Part shown: one piece after another, positions 52,931 to 61,296 of the stretch
Numbering within the stretch: the stretch's first letter is position 1
Layout of the letters: each line of letters starts with the position of its first letter
Assembly (NCBI RefSeq): GCF_003362805.1
Contig: NZ_QNQT01000001.1
Location: 496,001 to 560,000, forward strand
Direction: 5' to 3'
DNA length: 64,000 nucleotides
Source: Neobacillus piezotolerans
GTDB taxonomy: Bacteria > Bacillota > Bacilli > Bacillales > Cytobacillaceae
The notes under the pieces: generated by a model
What the model was told of the DNA's origin: nothing
What the model saw: only the letters and a program-made list of their open reading frames with translations
The model's database searches: none
Program-made: the position numbers and the translations under genes

Positions 52931-54259
52931 GTGCGAAGGGTTTTGATTGCGAACAGGGGTGAAATAGCCCTTAGGATAATAAAAACGTGCGAGAAGATGG
53001 GCATTGAAACGATTGCCATCTATTCCGATGCCGACTCGGGCCTTCCATATGTGAAAGAAGCCACGGAGGCAGTGCGGATCGGCGAACCTCCAGTCCTAAA
53101 ATCGTATTTGCAGTCCGAAGCGATTATTGAGGCCGCAAAAAGGTTGGGCGCTGATGCAATACATCCCGGATATGGATTTTTATCGGAAAATGCCGAATTT
53201 GCCGAAACAGCCCAACGGGAAGGTATTACTTTCATCGGGCCAGAGCCTGGGACAATCCGGCTGATGGGAGACAAAGTCGCTTCCAGGGAAACGATGCAAA
53301 AAGCGGGTGTTCCGGTTGTGCCAGGGAGCTTCGCCGGAATAGAGACAATGGAAGAGGCCGCTGAAATCGCGGAGTCAATCGGTTACCCTGTAATGCTGAA
53401 AGCATCAAGCGGAGGTGGCGGGATTGGTATGGTGAAATGCTCGACAAAGGAAGAACTGGAGAAGTCTTTTTCGTCCGTTAAGTCGAGGGCTAAGGCCTAT
53501 TTCGGGTCGGACGGCGTCTTTCTTGAAAAATTCATTCAAAATGCCCGGCACATTGAGGTGCAGGTTTTTGGGGACTGCCATGGAAACGTCGTCCATCTTT
53601 TCGAGCGGGATTGCTCGATTCAAAGGAGGAACCAAAAGGTAGTGGAGGAATCCCCATCTCCATTTCTGTCGGAAGGGTCGAGGCAAAAACTTTTTGAAAC
53701 CGCTATCAAAGCTGCGAAAGCAGTCAACTACACGAATGCGGGAACAATCGAGTTCATATTTGATGAGGAGGAGAATTTCTACTTCCTTGAAATGAATACC
53801 CGGCTCCAGGTTGAGCATCCAGTAACCGAAGCGCTTACCTGCCTGGATCTGGTGGAATGGCAGATTCGCGCCGCCCGCGGTGAAACTCTCCCGGCAAAGC
53901 AAAGCGAAATAACCGCCTCGGGCCATGCGATCGAATTTCGACTGTATGCCGAAGACCCTGTGAAATTCCTACCTTCCCCAGGGAAAATCGAGGTGTTTTC
54001 TTTTTTGGAAGGAGTAGGAATGCGGATTGACTCTGGATATATGGAAGGGGATACAGTCACCCCTTATTACGACCCGATGATCGCAAAATGCATCTTTTCA
54101 GGAAAGAGCAGGGAAGAAGCCCTGGCGCGGTCGAAAAAATTCTTTGAAGAAATGCGATTGACGGGCATCAAAACGAATGCGCCGCTCTTCAGGGAAATCC
54201 TTGAGAACCGGGATTTCGCGGAAGGAAATTATACCACCGCATTCCTGAACAACCGCTAA
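52931..54259 (+). CDS. Acyl-CoA carboxylase, biotin carboxylase subunit
   Basis: A 442-residue ATP-grasp enzyme like AccC: N-terminal VLIANRGEIALRIIKTCEKMG, the P-loop-like SSGGGGIGMVKC near residue 160, HIEVQVFGD near 208, ERDCSIQRRNQKVVEE near 226 and the active-site EMNTRLQVEHPVTE near 285. It carboxylates the biotin on the small carrier encoded next. Sequence does not tell the final acyl-CoA; the companion carboxyltransferase is of the propionyl/methylcrotonyl type, so this is a second system distinct from housekeeping accBC. GTG start after AAAGGGG. Confidence 0.9.
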   Translation: MRRVLIANRGEIALRIIKTCEKMGIETIAIYSDADSGLPYVKEATEAVRIGEPPVLKSYLQSEAIIEAAKRLGADAIHPGYGFLSENAEFAETAQREGITFIGPEPGTIRLMGDKVASRETMQKAGVPVVPGSFAGIETMEEAAEIAESIGYPVMLKASSGGGGIGMVKCSTKEELEKSFSSVKSRAKAYFGSDGVFLEKFIQNARHIEVQVFGDCHGNVVHLFERDCSIQRRNQKVVEESPSPFLSEGSRQKLFETAIKAAKAVNYTNAGTIEFIFDEEENFYFLEMNTRLQVEHPVTEALTCLDLVEWQIRAARGETLPAKQSEITASGHAIEFRLYAEDPVKFLPSPGKIEVFSFLEGVGMRIDSGYMEGDTVTPYYDPMIAKCIFSGKSREEALARSKKFFEEMRLTGIKTNAPLFREILENRDFAEGNYTTAFLNNR

Positions 54260-54317
54260 CCGGTTTAAAGAGAAAGCGCCACGCTGGAAAAATAATAAAA
54301 TGATGGAGGAAAAACGC

Positions 54318-54530
54318 ATGAAGGAAATAGTATCTTCTATGGCAGGAACAGTATTCAATATTTTGGTGTCAGCAGGTGATGACGTTGCCGAGGGGCAAAC
54401 CATCCTCATCCTGGAATCAATGAAAATGGAAATTCCCGTAGAAAGCACTGCCAGTGGAAAAATAGCAGACTTAAGGGTGGCAATTGGAGACTTCGTAAAT
54501 GAAGGCGATATCCTGGCCACTTTGGAATAA
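54318..54530 (+). CDS. Biotin carboxyl carrier protein (stand-alone biotinyl domain)
   Basis: A 70-residue protein consisting only of a biotinyl/lipoyl domain with the biotinylation motif ESMKM, Lys near residue 36. It lacks the long N-terminal part of housekeeping AccB. ATG at 54318, 8 bases after GGAGG. It sits between the biotin carboxylase and the carboxyltransferase and shuttles carboxybiotin between them. Confidence 0.92.
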   Translation: MKEIVSSMAGTVFNILVSAGDDVAEGQTILILESMKMEIPVESTASGKIADLRVAIGDFVNEGDILATLE

Positions 54531-54540
54531 GGAGGAGCTT

Positions 54541-56082
54541 ATGACAGGAACAAGTGCAATCCAGCAGAAATTAACCGACAAAAGGAAGGCCGCCGAAGCA
54601 GGAGGGCACCAAAAATACCATGAAAAGCTGAAAGAGCAGGGGAAGCTTTTCGCAAGGGACCGGCTTGCATTGCTTTTCGACAATGGGGAATACGAGGAAG
54701 ATGGCAAATTTGCCAATAACACCACAGAAGGCCTTCCTGCAGACGGGGTGGTAACCGCCATAGGAAAAGTGGGCGGCCAGACTGTTTGTGTGATGGCGAA
54801 CGATTCGACCGTAAAAGCGGGGTCCTGGGGTGCAAGGACGGTGGAAAAGATCATCAGGATCCAGGAAACCGCCGAAAAGCTGAAAGTACCTCTTCTTTAC
54901 CTCGTGGATTCCGCGGGAGCCAGGATTACGGACCAGCTGGACATGTTCCCGAACCGCAGGGGCGCTGGCAGGATTTTTTATAATCAAGTCAAGCTTTCGG
55001 GCATGATTCCGCAAATCTGCATCCTGTTCGGCCCTTCCGCTGCTGGCGGAGCATACATACCGGCTTTTTGCGACATTGTGATTATGGTCGACGGGAATGC
55101 GTCAATGTACCTGGGCTCCCCGAGGATGGCGGAAAAGGTAATCGGGGAAAAAGTCACACTCGAGGAAATGGGCGGAGCCAGAATGCACTGCTCGATTTCA
55201 GGCTGCGGGGACGTCCTCGCTTCCTCGGAGGAAGAAGCGATCGATTCCGCGAAAAATTACCTTGCGTATTTCCCTGCGAACTTCCGTGAAATGCCGAAAG
55301 CCATTTCTTCTCAGCCGCCGGCTCCAGGTCGTGAACTTGAAGCGATCATCCCGGAAAATCAAAATGCCCCTTTTGATATGTATGAAGGAATTCACACCCT
55401 GATTGACGAGGGCAGCTTCTATGAGATTAAGAAACTTTTCGCGCCGGAACTGATTACCGGGCTTGCGCGAATTGGCGGGAAGACAGTTGGCATCATCGCG
55501 AACCAGCCAAAGGTAAAAGGCGGAGTGCTGTTTGTCGATTCAGCTGATAAAGGGGCGAAGTTCATCCAGCTTTGCGACGCTTTCCACATCCCGTTGCTTT
55601 TCCTGGCGGATGTTCCGGGCTTCATGATAGGGACCAAGGTGGAAAGGGCAGGAATTATCCGCCACGGAGCAAAGCTGATTGCGGCGATGAGCTCCGCGAC
55701 AGTGCCGAAAATTTCGGTAATTGTCAGGAAGGCCTATGGAGCGGGATTGTACGCGATGGCCGGCCCCGCGTTCGAACCAGATGTATGCATCGCCCTGCCT
55801 ACGGCCCAAATCGCCGTAATGGGGCCGGAAGCCGCGGTAAACGCTGTTTACTCAAATAAAATCAATGAAATCGAAGACCCGAAGGAAAAGATGGCATTCG
55901 TCCAGGCTAAACATCAGGAGTACAGGGAATCCATCGATATTTATAAATTGGCTTCCGAATTGATCGTCGATGAAATCGTCGCGCCTTCGGAATTGCGCGA
56001 TGTATTGATCAAACGGTTCGGCTACTATGAAACGAAGGAATTGAATTTCAGTACAAGGAAGCATCCGGTCTACCCGGTATAA
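54541..56082 (+). CDS. Acyl-CoA carboxylase carboxyltransferase subunit (PccB type)
   Basis: A 513-residue protein with the two crotonase-like halves of propionyl/methylcrotonyl-CoA carboxyltransferases: an N-terminal half with YLVDSAGARI near residue 120 and GPSAAGGAYIPAFCD near 163, and a C-terminal half with PLLFLADVPGFMIGTKVE near 352 and RKAYGAGLYAMAG near 397. Ten bases after the carrier gene, ATG after AAGGAGG. The natural substrate is propionyl-, acetyl- or a branched acyl-CoA. Confidence 0.92.
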   Translation: MTGTSAIQQKLTDKRKAAEAGGHQKYHEKLKEQGKLFARDRLALLFDNGEYEEDGKFANNTTEGLPADGVVTAIGKVGGQTVCVMANDSTVKAGSWGARTVEKIIRIQETAEKLKVPLLYLVDSAGARITDQLDMFPNRRGAGRIFYNQVKLSGMIPQICILFGPSAAGGAYIPAFCDIVIMVDGNASMYLGSPRMAEKVIGEKVTLEEMGGARMHCSISGCGDVLASSEEEAIDSAKNYLAYFPANFREMPKAISSQPPAPGRELEAIIPENQNAPFDMYEGIHTLIDEGSFYEIKKLFAPELITGLARIGGKTVGIIANQPKVKGGVLFVDSADKGAKFIQLCDAFHIPLLFLADVPGFMIGTKVERAGIIRHGAKLIAAMSSATVPKISVIVRKAYGAGLYAMAGPAFEPDVCIALPTAQIAVMGPEAAVNAVYSNKINEIEDPKEKMAFVQAKHQEYRESIDIYKLASELIVDEIVAPSELRDVLIKRFGYYETKELNFSTRKHPVYPV

Positions 56083-56088
56083 ACGGCA

Positions 56089-56125
56089 AAAGGGCTTTTC
56101 CCCAAGGGAAGCCCTTTATTTTTTT
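56089..56125 (+). terminator. Terminator after the carboxylase operon
   Basis: AAAGGGCTT/AAGCCCTTT with an inner CCC/GGG, followed by TTTTTTT. Confidence 0.85.
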
Positions 56126-56229
56126 AAATCCACGAAAAACTAGGAAAGTGCGCTAAATAACTAATTTTCGGTACAAAGGTCCTGTAATTTGGTAAAATGT
56201 AGGCAAAGAGAAGGCGGGTTGATTTTACG

Positions 56230-57120
56230 ATGAAAATAGGAATTGTCGGGGCAGGTTCGATAGGTTTGCTTTTCGCCGCTTACATGAACGGCCTATTCGA
56301 TGTGACTGTATATACGAGGACGATTGGCCAGGCGGAACGAATTAACAGAAACGGCGTGAGGCTAGTTAAAGGGGCTGGACCTTTGACGGCTAATGTTCGG
56401 GCAAAAGCCCTGGGGACCGGTCCAATGGACAACGATTTGACAATCATCGCGGTAAAGCAATATCAGCTTGAATCGGTCCTCTCCCACCTTCCTGCTAAAG
56501 GAGCTCTGCTTTTTCTGCAAAATGGGATGGGGCATTTGAGGCTGCTCGAACAATTGAATGTGGAAGCGATTTATGTAGGCTCGGTAGAACATGGAGCCTT
56601 GAGGGAAACCCCTGACACTGTGAGCCATAATGGCGCCGGCCTCACCAGGGTCGCTGTATTCAGAGGAAGCCCCGACCTGCTTGAAAAGGTTGCATCGTTG
56701 TTGTCCGATACATTCCCAATGAAACTGGAACCGGATTTCTATGAAATGCTTGCTGGCAAGCTCGCGGCCAACGCCGTCATTAATCCTTTAACCGCAATAC
56801 TTGGAGTGAGGAATGGGGAGCTCGTTGAGAACCCGCGCTATGAAAAGCTTCTCGAAAAAGTCTTTGAAGAGGCTGCCGCAATATTGGGTTTTAAGGATCC
56901 GCAAGATAGGCTTGCGAATGTAAAGAGGATTTGCCGCAATACTTCCGAAAACCGGTCATCGATGCTGAAGGACCTTGATGCTGGAAGGCCGACGGAAGTT
57001 GACGCAATCCTCGGCTACCTCCTTGATGAGGCGGATGACAGGGAAATGGCTGCCCCTCTTTTGAGGGCGTTTTATGAAATGATAAAAGGAAAGGACTCGA
57101 ACGGGAGGGAAAGCTGTTGA
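56230..57120 (+). CDS. panE: 2-dehydropantoate 2-reductase
   Basis: A 296-residue KPR-family enzyme: N-terminal NADP-binding GAGSIGLLFAAYM near residue 7, KQYQLESVLSHL near 76, and the C-terminal helical domain with KLAANAVINPLTAI near 177 (catalytic Lys) and SSMLKDLDAGRPTEVDAILGY near 247. It makes pantoate for CoA synthesis and corresponds to YlbQ. AAGGCGGG precedes the ATG. Its stop overlaps the next start (TTGA). Confidence 0.93.
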   Translation: MKIGIVGAGSIGLLFAAYMNGLFDVTVYTRTIGQAERINRNGVRLVKGAGPLTANVRAKALGTGPMDNDLTIIAVKQYQLESVLSHLPAKGALLFLQNGMGHLRLLEQLNVEAIYVGSVEHGALRETPDTVSHNGAGLTRVAVFRGSPDLLEKVASLLSDTFPMKLEPDFYEMLAGKLAANAVINPLTAILGVRNGELVENPRYEKLLEKVFEEAAAILGFKDPQDRLANVKRICRNTSENRSSMLKDLDAGRPTEVDAILGYLLDEADDREMAAPLLRAFYEMIKGKDSNGRESC

Positions 57121-57512
57121 GCACAATTTTGTCATCCATTTTCGCATTGTTCATTTTTCTCCCGTTGCTGGGATATGTACTTGTATTTGCGATATGCAAA
57201 CCTCTCTTAGGCAGCCATCGCCGTTCGGTTGGGCTTGCGCTTGACGCCACGACGTTTCTTTTGGTCATATCTGTCCATTTTCTGATCCTGACAATCTGGA
57301 AAGTCTCGTTTCTTTGGCTCATTTTTGTTGTCCTATTGTCGGTGGGGATGGCTGCGGCTGTTTTCCAATGGAAAACAAAAGGGGAAGTCGTTTGGCGCAA
57401 AGTATTCAAAGGGTTCTGGCGGTTTACTTTCTTGCTTTTTTTTACAGCTTATGTCGGATTGATTTTATTCGGCCTTGTGGAACGGGCAATCATTGCCGTC
57501 CAGGCTTCCTAG
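57117..57512 (+). CDS. DUF3397 family membrane protein
   Basis: A 131-residue protein with four hydrophobic helices and the family's conserved ALDATTFLLVISVHFLI and FKGFWRFTFLLFFTAYVGLIL segments (DUF3397). Function unknown. It begins with TTG overlapping the panE stop by 4 bases, with GGGAGGG nearby, so it is translationally coupled to panE. Confidence 0.8.
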   Translation: MSTILSSIFALFIFLPLLGYVLVFAICKPLLGSHRRSVGLALDATTFLLVISVHFLILTIWKVSFLWLIFVVLLSVGMAAAVFQWKTKGEVVWRKVFKGFWRFTFLLFFTAYVGLILFGLVERAIIAVQAS

Positions 57513-57609
57513 AATCCAGAAAAAAAACAGGCAAAGTTTTTTTCCTGGCGCGGTGTAAATGCTATACTCATATGGTATGACTATCGTTAAATCAGAAAGG
57601 AAGTACTGT

Positions 57610-59244
57610 ATGGAGATTTCAGATCTCTCACTGCCGGCTGTGAATCGATTTGCTTCAGAATACCTGGAGCAGTCGGATGCGGTGAGGCCGTTTTTTCATT
57701 ATACATATAACACGCCCGGAGTTGATAGGGAAAGGCTGGATGATTTGGCATCAAGGGATTTCCCAAGGGAGAAGATTGCCGCGCATATTGAATCGTACAT
57801 GTCCAGGTTCGGGATAAGCGCGCAAACCCATGAAACCATAGAAAAATTAAAACGGCCCGATAGTGCGGTTGTTATTGGGGGGCAGCAGGCCGGGATATTG
57901 ACTGGCCCTCTTTATACGATACATAAAGTTATATCGATCATCCGGCTCGCAATGCTTGAAGAGGAAAGGCTCGGAGTCCCGGTCGTGCCGGTTTTCTGGA
58001 TTGCCGGCGAGGACCATGATTACCATGAGGTCAACCATATTTATGTCCCCTCTGGAAATTCCGCTGAAAAGTGGATTTTCCCCCAAAAAACAACCGGGAA
58101 AAAAATGGTTTCCGATATTGAAATTGACCGTGGGCTTTGCGGGGAGTGGGTTTCCAAAATTTTTGCCCATTTCGGTGAGACGGGACATACAAAGGAATTG
58201 GCCGGATTTATTGAACGTTCCCTCGAGGCGTTTTCTTCCTACAGCGATTTTTTCGCCGCGCTGGTCCTTCATCTTTTCAAAGATACCGGACTGCTGATTG
58301 TGGACTCGGGAAATAAGGAGCTACGCCAAATCGAGAGCAGCAGATTCGAGGCGATTATAAATAGCCATGCTGAAATCTCCGGAGCACTCCTTCGCCAGCA
58401 GGAGGCGATTAGAAAACAGGGATTTACCAATACAATCGAGGCGTCGGAAAATTCAGCGAACCTGTTTTATTACGACCCAACACTTGAAGAAAGGATCCTT
58501 CTTGAATTTGATCCTGAGGCTGAACGGTTTACCGGTAAAAGCGGATCGGTGGTTTTTTCGAAAGATGAATTGCTGCTAATTGCTAGGGAAAAACCGTTTT
58601 TGTTAAGCAACAATGTCGTGACGAGACCGTTGATGCAGGAATGGCTATTTCCAGTCCTCGCCTTTATAGGAGGGCCAGGCGAAATCGCGTACTGGGCTGA
58701 ATTGAAACAGGTGTTCGAACACTTCTCAATGAAAATGCCTCCAATCGTTCCGAGGCTTAATATTACTCTTCTTGAACGCGCGGTAGAAGATGACATCCAG
58801 GAATTAGGCCTGGATATCGCCGATGCCCTTATCCATGGCACAGGCGCGGACGAAGAGAAGTTCCTGTCTTCCATAAAGGATGAAGAATTAGACGAGGCGT
58901 TCGAGAAGGCGAGGGATGCAATAGTCAGGCAATATGAAGCGCTTGTCGAAAAGGCGGCAGCTTCCGTTCCGTCCCTTCTTCCGATTATGAAAAAAAATGA
59001 ATCAATCATCCTCTCCCAGGTCGCTTTTTTGGAAAAAAAGCTTGAAGAAGCTCTCCGATTGAAGCATAAGGCAGTCCTCGATAAATTCGCGCGTATCAAC
59101 CTTGCCCTTCGCCCGGATGGCAGCCCGCAGGAACGGGTATGGAACATCGTTTACTACCTGAATAAATACGGCCCGGATTTTGTTTCAAGGCTTGCCGCCC
59201 TAGATTATCAATTTGATGGAAAACATAAAGTGGTCCGGCTATAG
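57610..59244 (+). CDS. bshC: Bacillithiol biosynthesis cysteine-adding enzyme BshC
   Basis: A 544-residue enzyme, near the B. subtilis YllA length. A Rossmann-like core shows VIGGQQAGILTGPLYTIHK near residue 84-102, FWIAGEDHDYHEVNH near 132, and a C-terminal coiled-coil (about 415-510). It joins cysteine to GlcN-malate in the last step of bacillithiol synthesis, the low-molecular thiol of Bacillaceae. The start ATG 57610 follows AAAGGAAG; the frame extends 17 codons upstream without similarity. It sits directly before mraZ, as in B. subtilis. Confidence 0.95.
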   Translation: MEISDLSLPAVNRFASEYLEQSDAVRPFFHYTYNTPGVDRERLDDLASRDFPREKIAAHIESYMSRFGISAQTHETIEKLKRPDSAVVIGGQQAGILTGPLYTIHKVISIIRLAMLEEERLGVPVVPVFWIAGEDHDYHEVNHIYVPSGNSAEKWIFPQKTTGKKMVSDIEIDRGLCGEWVSKIFAHFGETGHTKELAGFIERSLEAFSSYSDFFAALVLHLFKDTGLLIVDSGNKELRQIESSRFEAIINSHAEISGALLRQQEAIRKQGFTNTIEASENSANLFYYDPTLEERILLEFDPEAERFTGKSGSVVFSKDELLLIAREKPFLLSNNVVTRPLMQEWLFPVLAFIGGPGEIAYWAELKQVFEHFSMKMPPIVPRLNITLLERAVEDDIQELGLDIADALIHGTGADEEKFLSSIKDEELDEAFEKARDAIVRQYEALVEKAAASVPSLLPIMKKNESIILSQVAFLEKKLEEALRLKHKAVLDKFARINLALRPDGSPQERVWNIVYYLNKYGPDFVSRLAALDYQFDGKHKVVRL

Positions 59245-59313
59245 GAGGCATTGCCCCCCGCGGGTGCCGCGCCCTAAATGATGGCAGCCTCGTGCTCCTG
59301 CAAGCTTGTTTTT

Positions 59314-59340
59314 AGCTCTCCTTATGGAGGGCTTTTTTTT
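59314..59340 (+). terminator. Terminator after bshC
   Basis: AGCTCTCC/GGAGGGCT (one G-U pair) with a 4-base loop and an 8-base T-run. Confidence 0.85.
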
Positions 59341-59405
59341 TGCATTTTTTCAACCATCTTGTTTCAGGCTTTTAAGGAAACATTTTGGGGGAAAAGAAAA
59401 AAAGT

Positions 59406-59430
59406 GTGGAGGAAAGTGGTGGATTGTGGT
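59406..59430 (+). promoter_or_regulatory. MraZ operator (three GTGG repeats, 10-bp period)
   Basis: GTGGA, GTGGT and GTGGT begin at 59406, 59416 and 59426, exactly one helical turn apart, 35 bases upstream of mraZ. Direct TGG-type repeats are the known binding site of MraZ, which autoregulates the division cluster. A TACATT -10 candidate (59430-59435) overlaps the last repeat. Confidence 0.75.
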
Positions 59431-59460
59431 ACATTTTAATTAGAAAGTGGGGGTAATGGC

Positions 59461-59892
59461 ATGTTCATGGGCGAATATCATCATAACATTGATAATAAAG
59501 GCCGCCTGATAGTGCCTTCTAAACTAAGGGACAGCCTTGGGGAAATGTTCATCATCACCCGGGGGCTGGATCGATGCCTTTTTGGATACCCGCTAACCGA
59601 ATGGAGCCTCATTGAAGAGAAGCTTAAAGCGCTTCCCCTCACAAAGAAGGATGCCCGTGCTTTTACGCGGTTTTTCTTTTCCGGGGCAACTGAAAGCGAA
59701 ATTGATAAGCAGGGCAGAATCAACATTCCGGCTCCATTGCTTGACTATGCAAATTTACAAAAAGAATGTGTAATCTTAGGGGTTTCCAATCGAATTGAAA
59801 TTTGGAGCAAGCAGATTTGGGAAGAATACTTCCAGGAATCCGAGGATTCTTTTGCTGAAATTGCAGAAAATATGATTGGCTTCGATATATAA
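59461..59892 (+). CDS. mraZ: Transcriptional regulator MraZ
   Basis: A 143-residue protein of two AbrB/SpoVT-like repeats (residues about 5-50 and 76-120), each with the D-KGR-IVPSKLR or [12 protein letters not shown] pattern. It forms a ring-shaped oligomer that binds direct repeats upstream of its own gene. It leads the cluster mraZ-rsmH-ftsL-pbpB. AAAGTGGGGG lies upstream of the ATG, and the operator is described separately. Confidence 0.96.
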   Translation: MFMGEYHHNIDNKGRLIVPSKLRDSLGEMFIITRGLDRCLFGYPLTEWSLIEEKLKALPLTKKDARAFTRFFFSGATESEIDKQGRINIPAPLLDYANLQKECVILGVSNRIEIWSKQIWEEYFQESEDSFAEIAENMIGFDI

Positions 59893-59952
59893 GGGAATTA
59901 TTTTTTCCGAATAGTTTCCTTGAATATCGTTCGATTGGAAGGGTGGCTAGCT

Positions 59953-60885
59953 ATGTTTCAACATACTACCGTTTTACTGGATGAAGCAGTTGAAGGACTA
60001 AATATTAAACCGGATGGCATCTATGTGGACTGCACATTGGGAGGTGCGGGCCACAGCATGGAAATTATCCGGAGGCTTGGAGAAAATGGCAGGCTGGTTG
60101 CATTTGACCAGGACGAGACAGCAATCAAAAATGCAAGGGAAAAGCTTGCGCCCTTTGCCGGCAAGCTTACTTTGATTCAAAGCAACTTCCTGCATCTTGA
60201 GAGCGGCCTCGAAGAAATCGGGATACATAAGGTCGACGGAATCCTATATGATTTGGGAGTATCTTCTCCGCAGCTCGACACACCTGAGCGGGGGTTCAGC
60301 TATCACCATGACGCGCCGCTAGATATGAGGATGGACCAAAGCGCGGACATATCGGCTTATGATGTGGTGAATGGCTGGGATTATAATGACTTGGTGAGGA
60401 TTTTTTTCCGCTATGGGGAAGAGAAATTCTCCAAGCAGATTGCCCGTAAAATCGAAGCTGCAAGGGAAAAAAAACCGATTGAAACAACATTCGAGCTTGT
60501 TGAACTAATCAAGGATGCCATACCCGCTCCCGCAAGGAGAAAAGGTGGACATCCTGCGAAAAGGATTTTCCAGGCGATCAGGATTGCGGTGAACGATGAA
60601 CTGGGCGTTTTTGAAAATTCCCTAAAACAGGCAATCAATTTGCTGAACCCAGGCGGGAGGATTTCCGTCATTACGTTCCATTCCCTAGAAGACAGGATTT
60701 GTAAAGCGGCCTTCAAGCAAGCTTCCGAAACGCCGCCGCTACCTCCGGGGCTGCCAGTCATACCAGACGAATTCAAACCCGTCTTAAAACTCGTGAACAG
60801 GAAACCAATCCTTCCTTCAGACAGGGAACTTGAAGAAAACAACCGCGCACGGTCGGCAAAACTGCGCATTGCGGAGAAACTTTAA
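59953..60885 (+). CDS. rsmH: 16S rRNA (cytosine1402-N4)-methyltransferase
   Basis: A 310-residue SAM methyltransferase (MraW): [15 protein letters not shown] at the start, motif [15 protein letters not shown] near residue 24, [11 protein letters not shown] near 100 and the C-terminal [13 protein letters not shown] near 240. The ATG at 59953 is preceded by GAAGGGTGG; an open stretch of 11 codons upstream is not supported. It is 60 bases after mraZ. Confidence 0.96.
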   Translation: MFQHTTVLLDEAVEGLNIKPDGIYVDCTLGGAGHSMEIIRRLGENGRLVAFDQDETAIKNAREKLAPFAGKLTLIQSNFLHLESGLEEIGIHKVDGILYDLGVSSPQLDTPERGFSYHHDAPLDMRMDQSADISAYDVVNGWDYNDLVRIFFRYGEEKFSKQIARKIEAAREKKPIETTFELVELIKDAIPAPARRKGGHPAKRIFQAIRIAVNDELGVFENSLKQAINLLNPGGRISVITFHSLEDRICKAAFKQASETPPLPPGLPVIPDEFKPVLKLVNRKPILPSDRELEENNRARSAKLRIAEKL

Positions 60886-60937
60886 AATGCCAAAATCAGA
60901 GACGAGATAATAAAGCAGAAAATCAGGAGGGGAAAGA

Positions 60938-61294
60938 ATGAGCAGTTTAGCAAGAAAGCTTCAGGAACAGCAGAGCCAGCAAAGGCAGCAGGTAGTCCAG
61001 CCTGAAAGGAGAAAAGCGTTAAGGCATCAGGTTACGCCAGGTGAAAAACTGATTTGGGCTATATTTGCAGCCCTGCTATTCTTCGGGGCGGTCCAAATTG
61101 TCTCAGCTCAATCTGAAATCTATACAGTGAACAAGGATATCCAGGAAATGAAAGCATTTGTCAAGGAACAGGAAAAAGCGAACGGAGACCTGAAAATCCA
61201 GGTGAAAGAACTTAGCAACTACGACCGGATTATGGCAAAAGCAAGGGAACTTGGCTTGATGCTGAACGAAAATAATGTCAAGGTCGTGCAATAA
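60938..61294 (+). CDS. ftsL: Cell division protein FtsL
   Basis: A 118-residue bitopic protein: a Gln/Arg-rich cytoplasmic tail (1-33), one membrane helix (about 36-56) and an extracellular leucine-zipper-like coiled coil (about 62-105) ending in the RELGLMLNENNVKVV motif. It joins DivIB/DivIC and PBP2B at the septum. AGGAGGGG lies 5 bases before the ATG. The gap to pbpB is 2 bases. Confidence 0.95.
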   Translation: MSSLARKLQEQQSQQRQQVVQPERRKALRHQVTPGEKLIWAIFAALLFFGAVQIVSAQSEIYTVNKDIQEMKAFVKEQEKANGDLKIQVKELSNYDRIMAKARELGLMLNENNVKVVQ

Positions 61295-61296
61295 AA

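Noticed and set aside
58470-59147. Minus-strand frame of 225 codons inside bshC
   Set aside because: Antisense shadow with no ribosome binding site; bshC is continuous and of normal length.
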